From: Rhodospirillales bacterium
GTDB lineage: Bacteria > Pseudomonadota > Alphaproteobacteria > Rhodospirillales > UBA2165
Assembly: GCA_022823235.1 (NCBI GenBank)
Contig: JAJDXO010000028.1
Coordinates: 1-64,000 of the forward strand
Direction: 5' to 3'
DNA length: 64,000 nucleotides
Shown here: in pieces, positions 46,622 to 54,801 of the stretch
Layout: each line of letters opens with the position of its first letter
How positions within the stretch are numbered: position 1 is the stretch's first letter
Notes under the pieces: model-generated
The model's database searches: none
What the model saw: only the letters and a program-made list of their open reading frames with translations
What the model was told of the DNA's origin: nothing
Translations under genes and position numbers: made by a program

Positions 46622-46775
46622 TGTACCCTCTCCCCTGGAGGGAGAGGGATGCGAAGGCTTGGCGAAGCGGCAGCTGAGCTTAGCCGCAGCTGGGTGAGGG
46701 GGGCTGAATCACCCCCACCCCAACCCTCCCCCGTCAAGGGGGAGGGGGACAGGGTGAGGGGGAGAGGGAGTCGTT
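46622..46775. repeat. GC-rich dispersed intergenic repeat
   Basis: CCCTCTCCCCTGGAGGGAGAGGG-type hairpin halves, AGCTTAGCCGCAGCTGGGTG and CACCCCCACCCCAACCCTCC in the same order as 41878-42060. It fills most of the 295-base gap between the TauE-like and formaldehyde dehydrogenase genes. Confidence 0.75.
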
Positions 46776-46784
46776 CTTCGCGGA

Positions 46785-47891
46785 CTAATACGTCACGACG
46801 CTCCGGATGCTTTCGCCCTCGTGCATGAGGTGGAAGGCCTCGTTGATGTCGTCGAGGGGCATGGTGTGGGTGATCAGATCGTCGATGTTGATCTTGCCGT
46901 CCATGTACCAATCGACGATTTCCGGCACGTCCGAGCGGCCCTTGGCGCCGCCGAAGGCGGTCCCCCGCCAGACCCGGCCGGTGACCAGCTGGAACGGGCG
47001 GGTGGCGATTTCCTGGCCGGCGCCGGCGACGCCGATGATGGTGCTCTCGCCCCAGCCCCGGTGACAGCATTCCAGCGCCTGGCGCATGGTGTTCACGTTG
47101 CCGATGGCCTCGAACGAGTAGTCGGCGCCGCCGTCGGTGATGTCGATGACGGCGGCGACCACGTCGTCCGCCGATGACGCATCGACGAAGTCGGTCATGC
47201 CGAATTTTTCCGCCAGGGCCGCCTTCCTCGGGTTGAGATCGACGCCGACGATCTTCTCGGCGCCGGCCATCCTGGCGCCCTGGATGACGTTGAGCCCGAT
47301 GCCGCCCAGGCCGAACACGGCGACGTTGGCGCCCGGCTGCACCTTGGCGGTATTCATTACCGCGCCGATCCCGGTGGTGACGCCGCAGCCGATGTAGCAG
47401 ATTTTGTCGAAGGGCGCGTCTTCGCGGACCTTGGCCGCGGCGATCTCGGGCATCACCGTGTAATTGGAGAAGGTCGACGTCCCCATATAGTGGTGGATCA
47501 TCTCGCCGCCCGCCGAGAACCTGGACGTGCCGTCCGGCATCACGCCCTGGCCCTGGGTCTCGCGGATCGAGGTGCAGAGGTTGGTCTTGCCGGACCGGCA
47601 CGATTTGCACTCGCCGCATTCCGGGATGTAGAGGGGGATCACGTGGTCGCCTTCCTCGAGGGAGGTCACCCCCGGTCCCGTCTCGACCACGACGCCCGCG
47701 CCTTCGTGGCCCAGAATGGCCGGAAACAGCCCTTCCGGGTCCTCGCCGGAGAGGGTGAACGCATCCGTGTGACAAACGCCGGTGGCCTTGATTTCGACCA
47801 GGACCTCGCCCTCCCTGGGGCCGTCCAGGTTGACCGTTTCGATGGTGAGGGGATCGCCGGCCTTGGTGGCGATGGCTGCGCGGGTTTCCAT
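46785..47891 (-). CDS. frmA: S-(hydroxymethyl)glutathione dehydrogenase / class III alcohol dehydrogenase
   Basis: A 368-residue zinc alcohol dehydrogenase that oxidises the formaldehyde-glutathione adduct and also reduces S-nitrosoglutathione. [20 protein letters not shown] and [10 protein letters not shown] hold catalytic zinc ligands, [15 protein letters not shown] the structural zinc site, [18 protein letters not shown] the class III signature and [20 protein letters not shown] the NAD fold. The neighbouring Rieske demethylase-type oxygenase releases formaldehyde if it is a true O-demethylase, which fits this detoxification role. Confidence 0.95.
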   Translation of the reverse strand: METRAAIATKAGDPLTIETVNLDGPREGEVLVEIKATGVCHTDAFTLSGEDPEGLFPAILGHEGAGVVVETGPGVTSLEEGDHVIPLYIPECGECKSCRSGKTNLCTSIRETQGQGVMPDGTSRFSAGGEMIHHYMGTSTFSNYTVMPEIAAAKVREDAPFDKICYIGCGVTTGIGAVMNTAKVQPGANVAVFGLGGIGLNVIQGARMAGAEKIVGVDLNPRKAALAEKFGMTDFVDASSADDVVAAVIDITDGGADYSFEAIGNVNTMRQALECCHRGWGESTIIGVAGAGQEIATRPFQLVTGRVWRGTAFGGAKGRSDVPEIVDWYMDGKINIDDLITHTMPLDDINEAFHLMHEGESIRSVVTY

Positions 47892-48103
47892 GGATGTCCT
47901 CCCGGGTGGCTGGTTTCGTCCGGGGATACTGTGGGCGAGCCGCCTGCGGGGGTCAAGCAGGCTGGACCGGTGTTGGGACAGGTCCCAAATTCAACCGGGC
48001 AAACTTGACCCCCGGGGCGGAAATTGGCGACACTCTCGTCAGCACTGGAGACCGGGCAACGGGCGCACGGATGCCGGGCCGGGACCTGACGGGAGACGAA
48101 GCG

Positions 48104-49189
48104 ATGCAACTCAATACCGACAAGCCGTGGCCCCACAATGCGTGGTACCACGCCGCCTGGAACAGCGAAGTCGAAACCGGCGGGAAGCCGCTGGCGCGGA
48201 CGCTGTTGAACGAAGACGTGGTGATCTACCGGGACGCCCAGGGCGCCGCCCGCGTGCTGGAGGATCGCTGCTGCCACCGGGCGACGCCGCTCAGGCTCGG
48301 CGAGGTGGTGGAGAACGGCATTCAGTGCGGCTATCACGGCCTGATCTTCGACGGCGACGGCAAGTGCGTCGAGGTGCCGGGCTCCGATGTGATCCCGTCC
48401 AAGGCCCGGGTGCGCTCCTACCCGGTGGTGGAGAAGAACGAGATCATCTGGGCCTGGATGGGCGATCCGGCGCTCGCCGACGAGAGCCTGGCGGTCGATT
48501 TCCCGTGGAACGACGACCATGAGAACTGGCCCCACATCCACGAGCTGCTGGAGATCGAGTGCAATTACAGCCTGCTGATCGACAATTTGATGGACCTCAC
48601 CCACATTCCGTTCATCCACCGCAACACCATCGGCGGCGGCGATCAGTCGGGGCAGGTCAACGCCACCATGGACGTGACGCCGACGGAGACCGGCGTTCAC
48701 TACATCCGCTGGATGCTCGATATCGAGCCGCCGCCCACCTACAAGAAGGGCGCCGGCTGGGCCGACGACCAGAGGTGCGACCGCTGGCAGGAATTCGAAT
48801 ATGTCGCCCCGGCGACGGTCAAGCAGTGGACCGGGGCGCTCGAAACGGGCCGCGGCGCCTATGAGAGCCGCGACGGCAAGGAGGGCGGGTTCAACATCCG
48901 CCTCTATCACGGCGTGACGCCGCGCACCGAGACGTCGTGCTACTATTTCTTCACCGCCCACAACGGCTATGCGCCGAAGGCCGAGGGCGCCACCGAGAAG
49001 CTCAACAAGGACATCGTCTTCACCTTCCACGAGGATCTCGCGTTCCTGGAGAACCAGCAGGCCTGCATCGGCGCCGCGCCCGGCCGGGAGATGGTCAACA
49101 CCAAGCACGACGTCGCCCTGGTCCCGGCCCAGAAGGCGCTCGAAGCCATGATCGATGCGGAGGCGCCCCGCAAGGAGGCGGCGGAATAA
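48104..49189 (+). CDS. Rieske non-heme iron oxygenase, VanA/PobA-type demethylase-like
   Basis: A 361-residue oxygenase component. The Rieske motif is CCHRATPL followed by CGYHGLIFDGDG, and the mononuclear iron site is DNLMDLTHIPFIHRN (D-x2-H-x4-H pattern). Overall length and the N-terminal PHNAWYHAAWNSEV match vanillate O-demethylase-like proteins. The ATG at 48104 has GGGAG nine bases upstream. It diverges from frmA and precedes a GST gene. No cognate reductase (VanB type) gene is adjacent; it may use an unlinked one. The substrate is not evident. Confidence 0.88.
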   Translation: MQLNTDKPWPHNAWYHAAWNSEVETGGKPLARTLLNEDVVIYRDAQGAARVLEDRCCHRATPLRLGEVVENGIQCGYHGLIFDGDGKCVEVPGSDVIPSKARVRSYPVVEKNEIIWAWMGDPALADESLAVDFPWNDDHENWPHIHELLEIECNYSLLIDNLMDLTHIPFIHRNTIGGGDQSGQVNATMDVTPTETGVHYIRWMLDIEPPPTYKKGAGWADDQRCDRWQEFEYVAPATVKQWTGALETGRGAYESRDGKEGGFNIRLYHGVTPRTETSCYYFFTAHNGYAPKAEGATEKLNKDIVFTFHEDLAFLENQQACIGAAPGREMVNTKHDVALVPAQKALEAMIDAEAPRKEAAE

Positions 49190-49215
49190 CGCTTTCAAGT
49201 CTAGGGGGGGGAGCG

Positions 49216-50046
49216 ATGCTGGAGCTCTATTACCTGGAAGAGGCCGACAGCATCTGCTCCAACCGGGTGCTGATGACCCTGGCCGAGAAGGGCATCGACG
49301 ATTTCGTCCGCCGCAGGATCGTCCTGATGAACGGCGATCAGTTCAAACCGGAATACCTCAGGCTCAACCCCAAGGCCCAGGTGCCGACCCTGGTCCATGA
49401 CGGGAAGCCGATCCGCGAAAGCTCCATCATCTGCGACTACGTGGACGACCTCGCCGATGCGCCGGCGCTCAAACCCGCCGACCCGGGGCGCCGCGCCGAA
49501 ATGCAGGAATGGATCAAGGATTCCGACGAGACCGGCTATCAGGCCACGGCGTCGATCAATTTCGTCACCAAGTTCCGCCTTTCCGTCCCCATCGAGAAGA
49601 TGGAGGCGCGCTGGAAGCAGGTCACCGATATCGAGCGGGTGCACCGCCAGCAGTCCTGCGTCCGCGAGGGCTATGACAGCCCCTATGTGCTGCGCGCCAT
49701 CGGCGGCTGGGAGCGCATCTTCGCCAAGATGGAAAAAACCCTCTCGGACGGGCGGCCCTGGGTCATGGGGGACGATATCTCGCTGGTGGAAACCACCCAC
49801 GCGCCGTTCATCCGGGTGCTTCACATGCTCCGGCTGCTGCATTTGTGGTTCGAAGGAAGGCCCAACCTCCAGGCCTGGTGGGAGCGGATCGTCACCCGGC
49901 CGAGCTATACCCAACTGGACGAATACGAAGGCCAGATGGAGGACGACGACGCGCCCCACGCGGTCGCCGGCCGCGAGGGCGAAGCGGACGTCAAACGCAT
50001 CCTCGGTCAGTACCGGGAAATGATGAAGGGCCGGGGGCTCGGCTAA
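49216..50046 (+). CDS. glutathione S-transferase family protein
   Basis: A 276-residue GST: thioredoxin-like N-domain with ELYYLEEADSICSNRVLMTL, NPKAQVPTLVHDGKPIRESS (cis-Pro and Glu-Ser glutathione motif) and ICDYVDDL, then a helical C-domain with a long tail. A GGGGGGGAG ribosome site lies before the ATG. Encoded 26 bases after the Rieske oxygenase gene and probably co-transcribed, it may act on a product of that oxygenase, such as an ether or quinone adduct. Its 3' end overlaps the opposing dioxygenase beta-subunit gene by four bases. Confidence 0.87.
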   Translation: MLELYYLEEADSICSNRVLMTLAEKGIDDFVRRRIVLMNGDQFKPEYLRLNPKAQVPTLVHDGKPIRESSIICDYVDDLADAPALKPADPGRRAEMQEWIKDSDETGYQATASINFVTKFRLSVPIEKMEARWKQVTDIERVHRQQSCVREGYDSPYVLRAIGGWERIFAKMEKTLSDGRPWVMGDDISLVETTHAPFIRVLHMLRLLHLWFEGRPNLQAWWERIVTRPSYTQLDEYEGQMEDDDAPHAVAGREGEADVKRILGQYREMMKGRGLG

Positions 50047-50540
50047 AGCAAAAACGTCAGGTTCGGGATCGCCGTGTCGCGGTTGAGCAGCACGAGCCGC
50101 TTCCGGGCGATTTTCCACGCGCCGCCAACCAGCCGCAGCTTGTGCTCCGCATGCGCCGCGAAGGCGCGCTGATCGCCCAAATCCAGCTGCCGGTCGTCGG
50201 CGGCGCCGGCACGGATTTCATGGATGATCTGGGACGACAGGATCGTGGCCTCGGTTTCGGCCGCGTCCTCGACGATCACGTTGGAGATCAGGTGGTGGGT
50301 GCTGCTCGGCGGGTCCTGGGCCGGAAACGAGGTCCGGGTCAGGCGGTAGACCCGCTCGCGCCGCCTCAAATCGTCGTCGTAGATGATGGAGAGGTGGTCC
50401 GTCGGCCCCGCGTCCCTGTCGATGGGCAGCCAGTAGATGCCGTCCTCGGTGAACAACTCCAGCCAGTCCTCGAACCTGCCTTCGTCCAGCAGCCGCGCCT
50501 CGGCGTAGAGGAAATCCTCGGCCTCGGTCCTGGTCAGCAT
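50043..50540 (-). CDS. aromatic-ring-hydroxylating dioxygenase, beta (small) subunit
   Basis: A 165-residue NTF2-fold small subunit (EDFLYAEARLLDEGRFEDWL, LFTEDGIYWLPIDRDAG, SSTHHLISNVIVEDAAETEA and AHAEHKLRLVGGAWKIARKR). It assembles with the alpha subunit at 50692-52005. Unusually a 150-base interval filled with a GC-rich repeat separates the two genes. Confidence 0.9.
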   Translation of the reverse strand: MLTRTEAEDFLYAEARLLDEGRFEDWLELFTEDGIYWLPIDRDAGPTDHLSIIYDDDLRRRERVYRLTRTSFPAQDPPSSTHHLISNVIVEDAAETEATILSSQIIHEIRAGAADDRQLDLGDQRAFAAHAEHKLRLVGGAWKIARKRLVLLNRDTAIPNLTFLL

Positions 50541-50567
50541 GCAAATTGCCCGGTGGCCGAAGCATCC

Positions 50568-50680
50568 ACCCCCACCCCAACCCTCCCCCGTCGAGGGGGA
50601 GGGGGAATAGTCGCGGACTTCATCTTCGAGTCCCTCCCCCCTTGACGGGGGGAGGTCAGGAGGGGGGTGGCCCCGGCAGG
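50568..50680. repeat. GC-rich dispersed repeat inside the dioxygenase operon
   Basis: CACCCCCACCCCAACCCTCC, CCCCGTCGAGGGGGAGGGGG and CTCCCCCCTTGACGGGGG: two hairpin-forming modules of the same family as at 3969, 41878 and 46622, here lying between the alpha and beta subunit genes. Confidence 0.75.
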
Positions 50681-50691
50681 GAAGAGAGGCT

Positions 50692-52005
50692 TCACGCCGT
50701 CGCCATCCATTGCTTCCATGCCCGGTGGAGCGCCCGCTGGGGGGCTTCGTCGGTGCTGTCCGCCGTCCTGACCCCCTTGTTGTCCATGGTCTCCCGCGCC
50801 ATGCCCCGGCTGAGCAGCAGCCAGTCCACCTCCTCGGCCTGCAGGCCGGTCTGGTTGAAGGCGAAGATCTCCACGTCGTCGGGCGAGCCGAAGCCCGCGG
50901 GCCCGAAAAACCGCTGATAGGACTTCAGGCGGAAGTCGTTATAGGCCTCGGACGCGCCTTTCAGCTTGTAGAACGAGATGGAGACCTCGGTGCGGTCGGG
51001 CGCGATGGGCCGCCAGGTGCGGAACTGCCCATGCAGGATGGCGAGCGACGGGAAGATCACCAGGTTCATGGAATTCATCATCTCGTGCGCCCGGCGAACG
51101 CCGTACCTGCCCTCCAGCCAGTCCACGTAGTCGCCGAACCCGCCGTTGCGGAGCCCCGCCAGCCCGTCGGCGGTCATCGGGCTTTCCCAGATGCCGTGGC
51201 CGTTCTCGAAGCCCATGGAGCGCCCGGTCATCCGGTGTTCGAAGATGTCCTCCAGATCGGCCTCCGCGTAGGCGCCGTGCATGCCGCCCTTGTTGCCGAA
51301 CTCGGCGATCAGCTTGAAGAAACTCTCATGCACCGTGTCGCCGTGATAGCCGTCGGTGGAATTCTCCGCCTGGAACTTCCAGTTGCCCCGGTATTCGGTG
51401 CGGTGCGCGCCCTGCACCACCTCCACCTCGCCGCCGGGCGCCCGGTCCAGGTGGGTATCGAGGAACGGCTTCGCCTCGCCGAGATAATCGAGGAAGCCGG
51501 GCGCCGCCGGATCGAGGTTGGCGAAGATCAGCCCGCGGTAGTTTTCCACCCGCGCCACCGGCACCAGGCCGAACCGGGACTTGTCGAAATCGTCCGGATA
51601 GCCGCCCTTGTGCTTGGCGATGCCCTGCAGCGACCCGTCGAGGCCATAGACCCAGCCGTGATAGCGGCACCGGAAGCGGGGCACGTTGCCCCGTTCTGCC
51701 CGGCAGACCACGCTGCCCCGGTGGCGGCAGCGGTTGAGGAAGACGTGCAGCGCGCCGGTCTCGTCCCGGGACAGCACCACGGGCCTGAGCCCCATATAGG
51801 CGGTCTTGAAGTCGCCCGGATTCGCGACCTCGCTCTCGTGGCCGATATAGATCCAGGTCCTGGCGAACAGCTCCTTCATTTCGAGCGCGAAGATGTCCGG
51901 GTCCGTATAGACCCGGCCCGAAACCCGGAAGTCGTCCGGGGTCTCGGCGATCAGACTGTCGAGATCGGCGGCCGGCAAATGGGTATCCACGATCCCCTCC
52001 CTCAA
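50692..52005 (-). CDS. aromatic-ring-hydroxylating dioxygenase, alpha (large) subunit
   Basis: A 437-residue Rieske oxygenase of the benzoate/anthranilate-like group. CRHRGSVVCRAERG and FRCRYHGWVYGLDGSL form the [2Fe-2S] site (CxH…CxxH), and ENSTDGYHGDTVHESFF gives the mononuclear iron His pair, with the bridging Asp nearby. The C-terminal domain includes QFRTWRPIAPDRTEVSISFY. The electron-transfer reductase is not encoded nearby. The substrate is unknown; an aromatic acid is likely. Followed by the beta subunit gene. Confidence 0.92.
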   Translation of the reverse strand: MREGIVDTHLPAADLDSLIAETPDDFRVSGRVYTDPDIFALEMKELFARTWIYIGHESEVANPGDFKTAYMGLRPVVLSRDETGALHVFLNRCRHRGSVVCRAERGNVPRFRCRYHGWVYGLDGSLQGIAKHKGGYPDDFDKSRFGLVPVARVENYRGLIFANLDPAAPGFLDYLGEAKPFLDTHLDRAPGGEVEVVQGAHRTEYRGNWKFQAENSTDGYHGDTVHESFFKLIAEFGNKGGMHGAYAEADLEDIFEHRMTGRSMGFENGHGIWESPMTADGLAGLRNGGFGDYVDWLEGRYGVRRAHEMMNSMNLVIFPSLAILHGQFRTWRPIAPDRTEVSISFYKLKGASEAYNDFRLKSYQRFFGPAGFGSPDDVEIFAFNQTGLQAEEVDWLLLSRGMARETMDNKGVRTADSTDEAPQRALHRAWKQWMATA

Positions 52006-52066
52006 GCCGGAATTGTCGGCAAACCCGCCCGCCGGGTCAATGGGGGGAGACCCCTGTTCCCGGAAT

Positions 52067-52777
52067 TCACCACGGCAATTGTTCGCCGTCGAAGTTCCAG
52101 TAGGTGCCGGTATCGGCGATGGTCAATTTGTCGAGCACCGCGCGCATGCCCTCGCAGGCCTCCTCGACCGTGTTCACGGCGTTGGGGCCGCCGAGATCGG
52201 TCTTGGTCCAGCCGGGCGCGATGGAGACGACGATGACGCCCCGGGGCTCCAGCCACGCGCCGATGCCCCGCATCATCATGTTGAGCGCCGCCTTCGAGGT
52301 GCGGTAGGCGTAGCGGCCCCCCATCCAGGTGTTCCCGATGCTCGACAGCCCGGACGCCATCATGGCGATGATCTTCCTGTCGCTCGCCGCCACGTTGCCG
52401 GCGAAGGCGCCGGTGACCCGGCCCTGTCCCAGCACGTTGACCTTCAGGACCTCGGCCCAGACGTCGTAGTCGTAGTTGGCGGGATCGGGGTCGTCCTTGC
52501 CCTCCAGCACGCCGGTGCCGTAATTGTCGGCGATGCCGGCATTGTTGATCAGCAGGTCGACGGCCTCCCCGCCGATCCGGTCGGAGACGGCGTCGATCTC
52601 ATGCTGCAGGGTTACATCCATCTCGTGGACACTGAGGTCTCCGGACAGATTCTTCAGTTCGCGGGCTTCGTCGGGGTTCCGGCAGGTGGCATGCACCCGC
52701 CAGCCCTCGGCGAGATACTGACGCGCCAGTTCGAGGCCGATGCCCCGGTTGGCGCCGGTGATGAGTGTGGTCGGCAT
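52067..52777 (-). CDS. short-chain dehydrogenase/reductase
   Basis: A 236-residue SDR: NAD(P)-binding TLITGANRGIGLELARQYLA, LLINNAGIADNYGTG, and the active-site YRTSKAALNMMMRGIG with Tyr-x3-Lys. PGWTKTDLGGPNA follows the catalytic region. It is close to the sniffer/C-factor-like group. It lies 61 bases upstream of the dioxygenase alpha gene on the same strand and may take part in that pathway, for example as a dihydrodiol or alcohol dehydrogenase. Confidence 0.9.
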   Translation of the reverse strand: MPTTLITGANRGIGLELARQYLAEGWRVHATCRNPDEARELKNLSGDLSVHEMDVTLQHEIDAVSDRIGGEAVDLLINNAGIADNYGTGVLEGKDDPDPANYDYDVWAEVLKVNVLGQGRVTGAFAGNVAASDRKIIAMMASGLSSIGNTWMGGRYAYRTSKAALNMMMRGIGAWLEPRGVIVVSIAPGWTKTDLGGPNAVNTVEEACEGMRAVLDKLTIADTGTYWNFDGEQLPW

Positions 52778-52814
52778 CCGGAGAGCTTAGCAAATACGCG
52801 TCCGCCGCCGGAAG

Positions 52815-54050
52815 TTATTCGTACCGCAACGCCTCGATGGGATCGAGACGGGACGCCTTCCGGGCCGGATAAAAGCCGAAGAAAATGCCGACGATTGCGG
52901 CGAAGCCGAAGGCGAGGACGATGCTTTCGGGCCTTATCACCGTCGGCCAGTCGCCGAGGTTCGATATGCCGACGGAACCGGCGAGACCGACGGCGATGCC
53001 GATGAGGCCGCCGATCAGGCTCAGGGTCACCGCCTCGATGAGGAACTGGTTCTGGATGTCCTTCTTGCGCGCGCCGATGGCCATGCGGAGGCCGATTTCC
53101 CGGGTCCGTTCGGTAACGCTGACCAGCATGATGTTCATGATGCCGATGCCGCCGACGACGAGGGAGATGCTGGCGACCGCCGCCAGCAGCACGGTCATGA
53201 CCCGGGATGACGAGGCCCGCGCCTCCAATATGGAGGACAGGTTGCGGACAAAGAAGTCATCGGGTTGACCGGGCCTGATTTTATGGCGCTGGCGCAGAAG
53301 GCTGGTCATTTCCCGTATAGTGTCGTCCACCTCGGCCGCCGAGTGTGATTTGACGAACATGGTGGAAACCAGGCGTCCCTTCAGCCGGCGCCCGCCGATG
53401 AGCCGTTTTTTGGCCGTCGACAGGGGCACGAAAATGGTGTCGTCCATGTCGTTGCCCCGGGGAGTCTCGCCCTTGGGAACCAAGGTGCCGACGATGGTGA
53501 ACGGCACGCGCTTCACGCGGATGATCTGGCCGACGGGGTCGTCGCCCGGCTCGAACATGTTCTCGACGATGGTCTCGCCGACCAGTGCGACCTTGGCCGC
53601 GCCCTTGACCTCCTGGTGGGTGAACCAGCGGCCGCCGTCGACGATCCAGTCCCGGGCCTCCTGATACTCCGGCGTCACGCCCATGATGGTGGTCGACCAG
53701 TTCCTGTTGCCGAAGATCAGCTGGCCGGTGCCGCGAACGGTGGGCGCCGCGATCTTCACGGAATCGATTTCGGTTTGTATGGCGATGGCGTCGTCTTCGG
53801 TGATGGTCGGCCGGGAGCCCCGGGCGCCGCGGGCGCCGCCGGACGTGGTCCTGCCGGGCAGGACGAGCACCAGGTTCGAGCCGAGACTCTGGATCAGATC
53901 ATCGACCCGTTTCTGGGCGCCCGCGCCGATGGAGATCATGATGATCACCGCGCCGACGCCGATGATGATGCCGAGGGCCGTCAGGACGCTCCGCAGGATA
54001 TTGACCCGGATCGCCCGGAGCGCGGCGGCGATGGAATCCGCGTAGGTCAT
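52815..54050 (-). CDS. macB: MacB-type ABC transporter permease
   Basis: A 411-residue FtsX-family permease: one N-terminal helix (LTALGIIIGVGAVIIMISIG), a large periplasmic domain, and three C-terminal helices (VLLAAVASISLVVGGIGIMN IMLVSVTERTREIGLRMAIG and FGFAAIVGIFFGFYPARKAS). The periplasmic domain contains an Arg/Gly-rich insert (TTSGGARGARGSRP). It completes a MacAB-type exporter with the adjacent ATPase and adaptor. It overlaps the ATPase gene by four bases. Confidence 0.9.
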   Translation of the reverse strand: MTYADSIAAALRAIRVNILRSVLTALGIIIGVGAVIIMISIGAGAQKRVDDLIQSLGSNLVLVLPGRTTSGGARGARGSRPTITEDDAIAIQTEIDSVKIAAPTVRGTGQLIFGNRNWSTTIMGVTPEYQEARDWIVDGGRWFTHQEVKGAAKVALVGETIVENMFEPGDDPVGQIIRVKRVPFTIVGTLVPKGETPRGNDMDDTIFVPLSTAKKRLIGGRRLKGRLVSTMFVKSHSAAEVDDTIREMTSLLRQRHKIRPGQPDDFFVRNLSSILEARASSSRVMTVLLAAVASISLVVGGIGIMNIMLVSVTERTREIGLRMAIGARKKDIQNQFLIEAVTLSLIGGLIGIAVGLAGSVGISNLGDWPTVIRPESIVLAFGFAAIVGIFFGFYPARKASRLDPIEALRYE

Positions 54051-54796
54051 TCCGCCGCCTCCGGCACATCCATGCTTTTCAGAAGCGCGTCCGCATCCTC
54101 GCGGGTTTCGGTTCGGGTGTCGGAAATCACCACGCCGTCCCGGAACCGCACCACCCGGTCGGCAAAACGGGCTACGCCCGCTTCGTGGGTGACCAGCACC
54201 ACGGTCATGCCGGCTTCCCGATTGAGCCGCTGGAAGATCGCCATGATCTCGATCCCCGTCCGGGTGTCGAGCGCGCCCGTCGGCTCGTCGGCGAAGATAA
54301 GCTGCGGATCGTTGACCAGCGCCCGGGCGATGGCGACCCGTTGCTGCTGACCGCCGGAGAGCTGGGAAGGCTGATGATCCATGCGGTCGCCAAGCCCGAC
54401 ATCGTTGAGCACCCGCTCCGCCGCTTCACGGCGTTGCGCCTTCTTCAGACGGGCATACATCAAGGGAAGCTGGACGTTGTCGGCGGCCGAGGTGCGGGCC
54501 AGAAGATTGAAGCTTTGGAAGACGAACCCGATCCTGGCGTTTCGCGTCTCGGCCAGTTCGTCGGGTTGAAGCTCGGACATATCGACGCCATTGAGGAGGT
54601 ATGTGCCGCGGGTCGGCGTATCGAGACAGCCCAGCAGGTTCATCATGGTCGTCTTGCCTGATCCGGACGGTCCCATGATGGCGACGAACTCGCCGGCGGC
54701 GATGGTCAGATCCACATCGCGGAGAGCGCGGACCACGTTGTCGCCGAGGATGTAGTCCTTGGAGAGACCCGTCACCTGGATGAGCGCGCCGGTCAT
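54047..54796 (-). CDS. MacB/LolD-type ABC transporter ATP-binding protein
   Basis: A 249-residue ATPase with Walker A GPSGSGKTTMMNLLG, Q-loop FQSFNLLARTSAADN, signature LSGGQQQRVAIARAL and Walker B LIFADEPTGALD, followed by the H-loop VLVTHEAGVARFADR. In classical MacB the ATPase and permease are one chain; here they are separate, as in many non-enteric systems. Overlaps the permease gene (ATGA). Confidence 0.93.
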   Translation of the reverse strand: MTGALIQVTGLSKDYILGDNVVRALRDVDLTIAAGEFVAIMGPSGSGKTTMMNLLGCLDTPTRGTYLLNGVDMSELQPDELAETRNARIGFVFQSFNLLARTSAADNVQLPLMYARLKKAQRREAAERVLNDVGLGDRMDHQPSQLSGGQQQRVAIARALVNDPQLIFADEPTGALDTRTGIEIMAIFQRLNREAGMTVVLVTHEAGVARFADRVVRFRDGVVISDTRTETREDADALLKSMDVPEAAE

Positions 54797-54801
54797 GGCG
54801 A

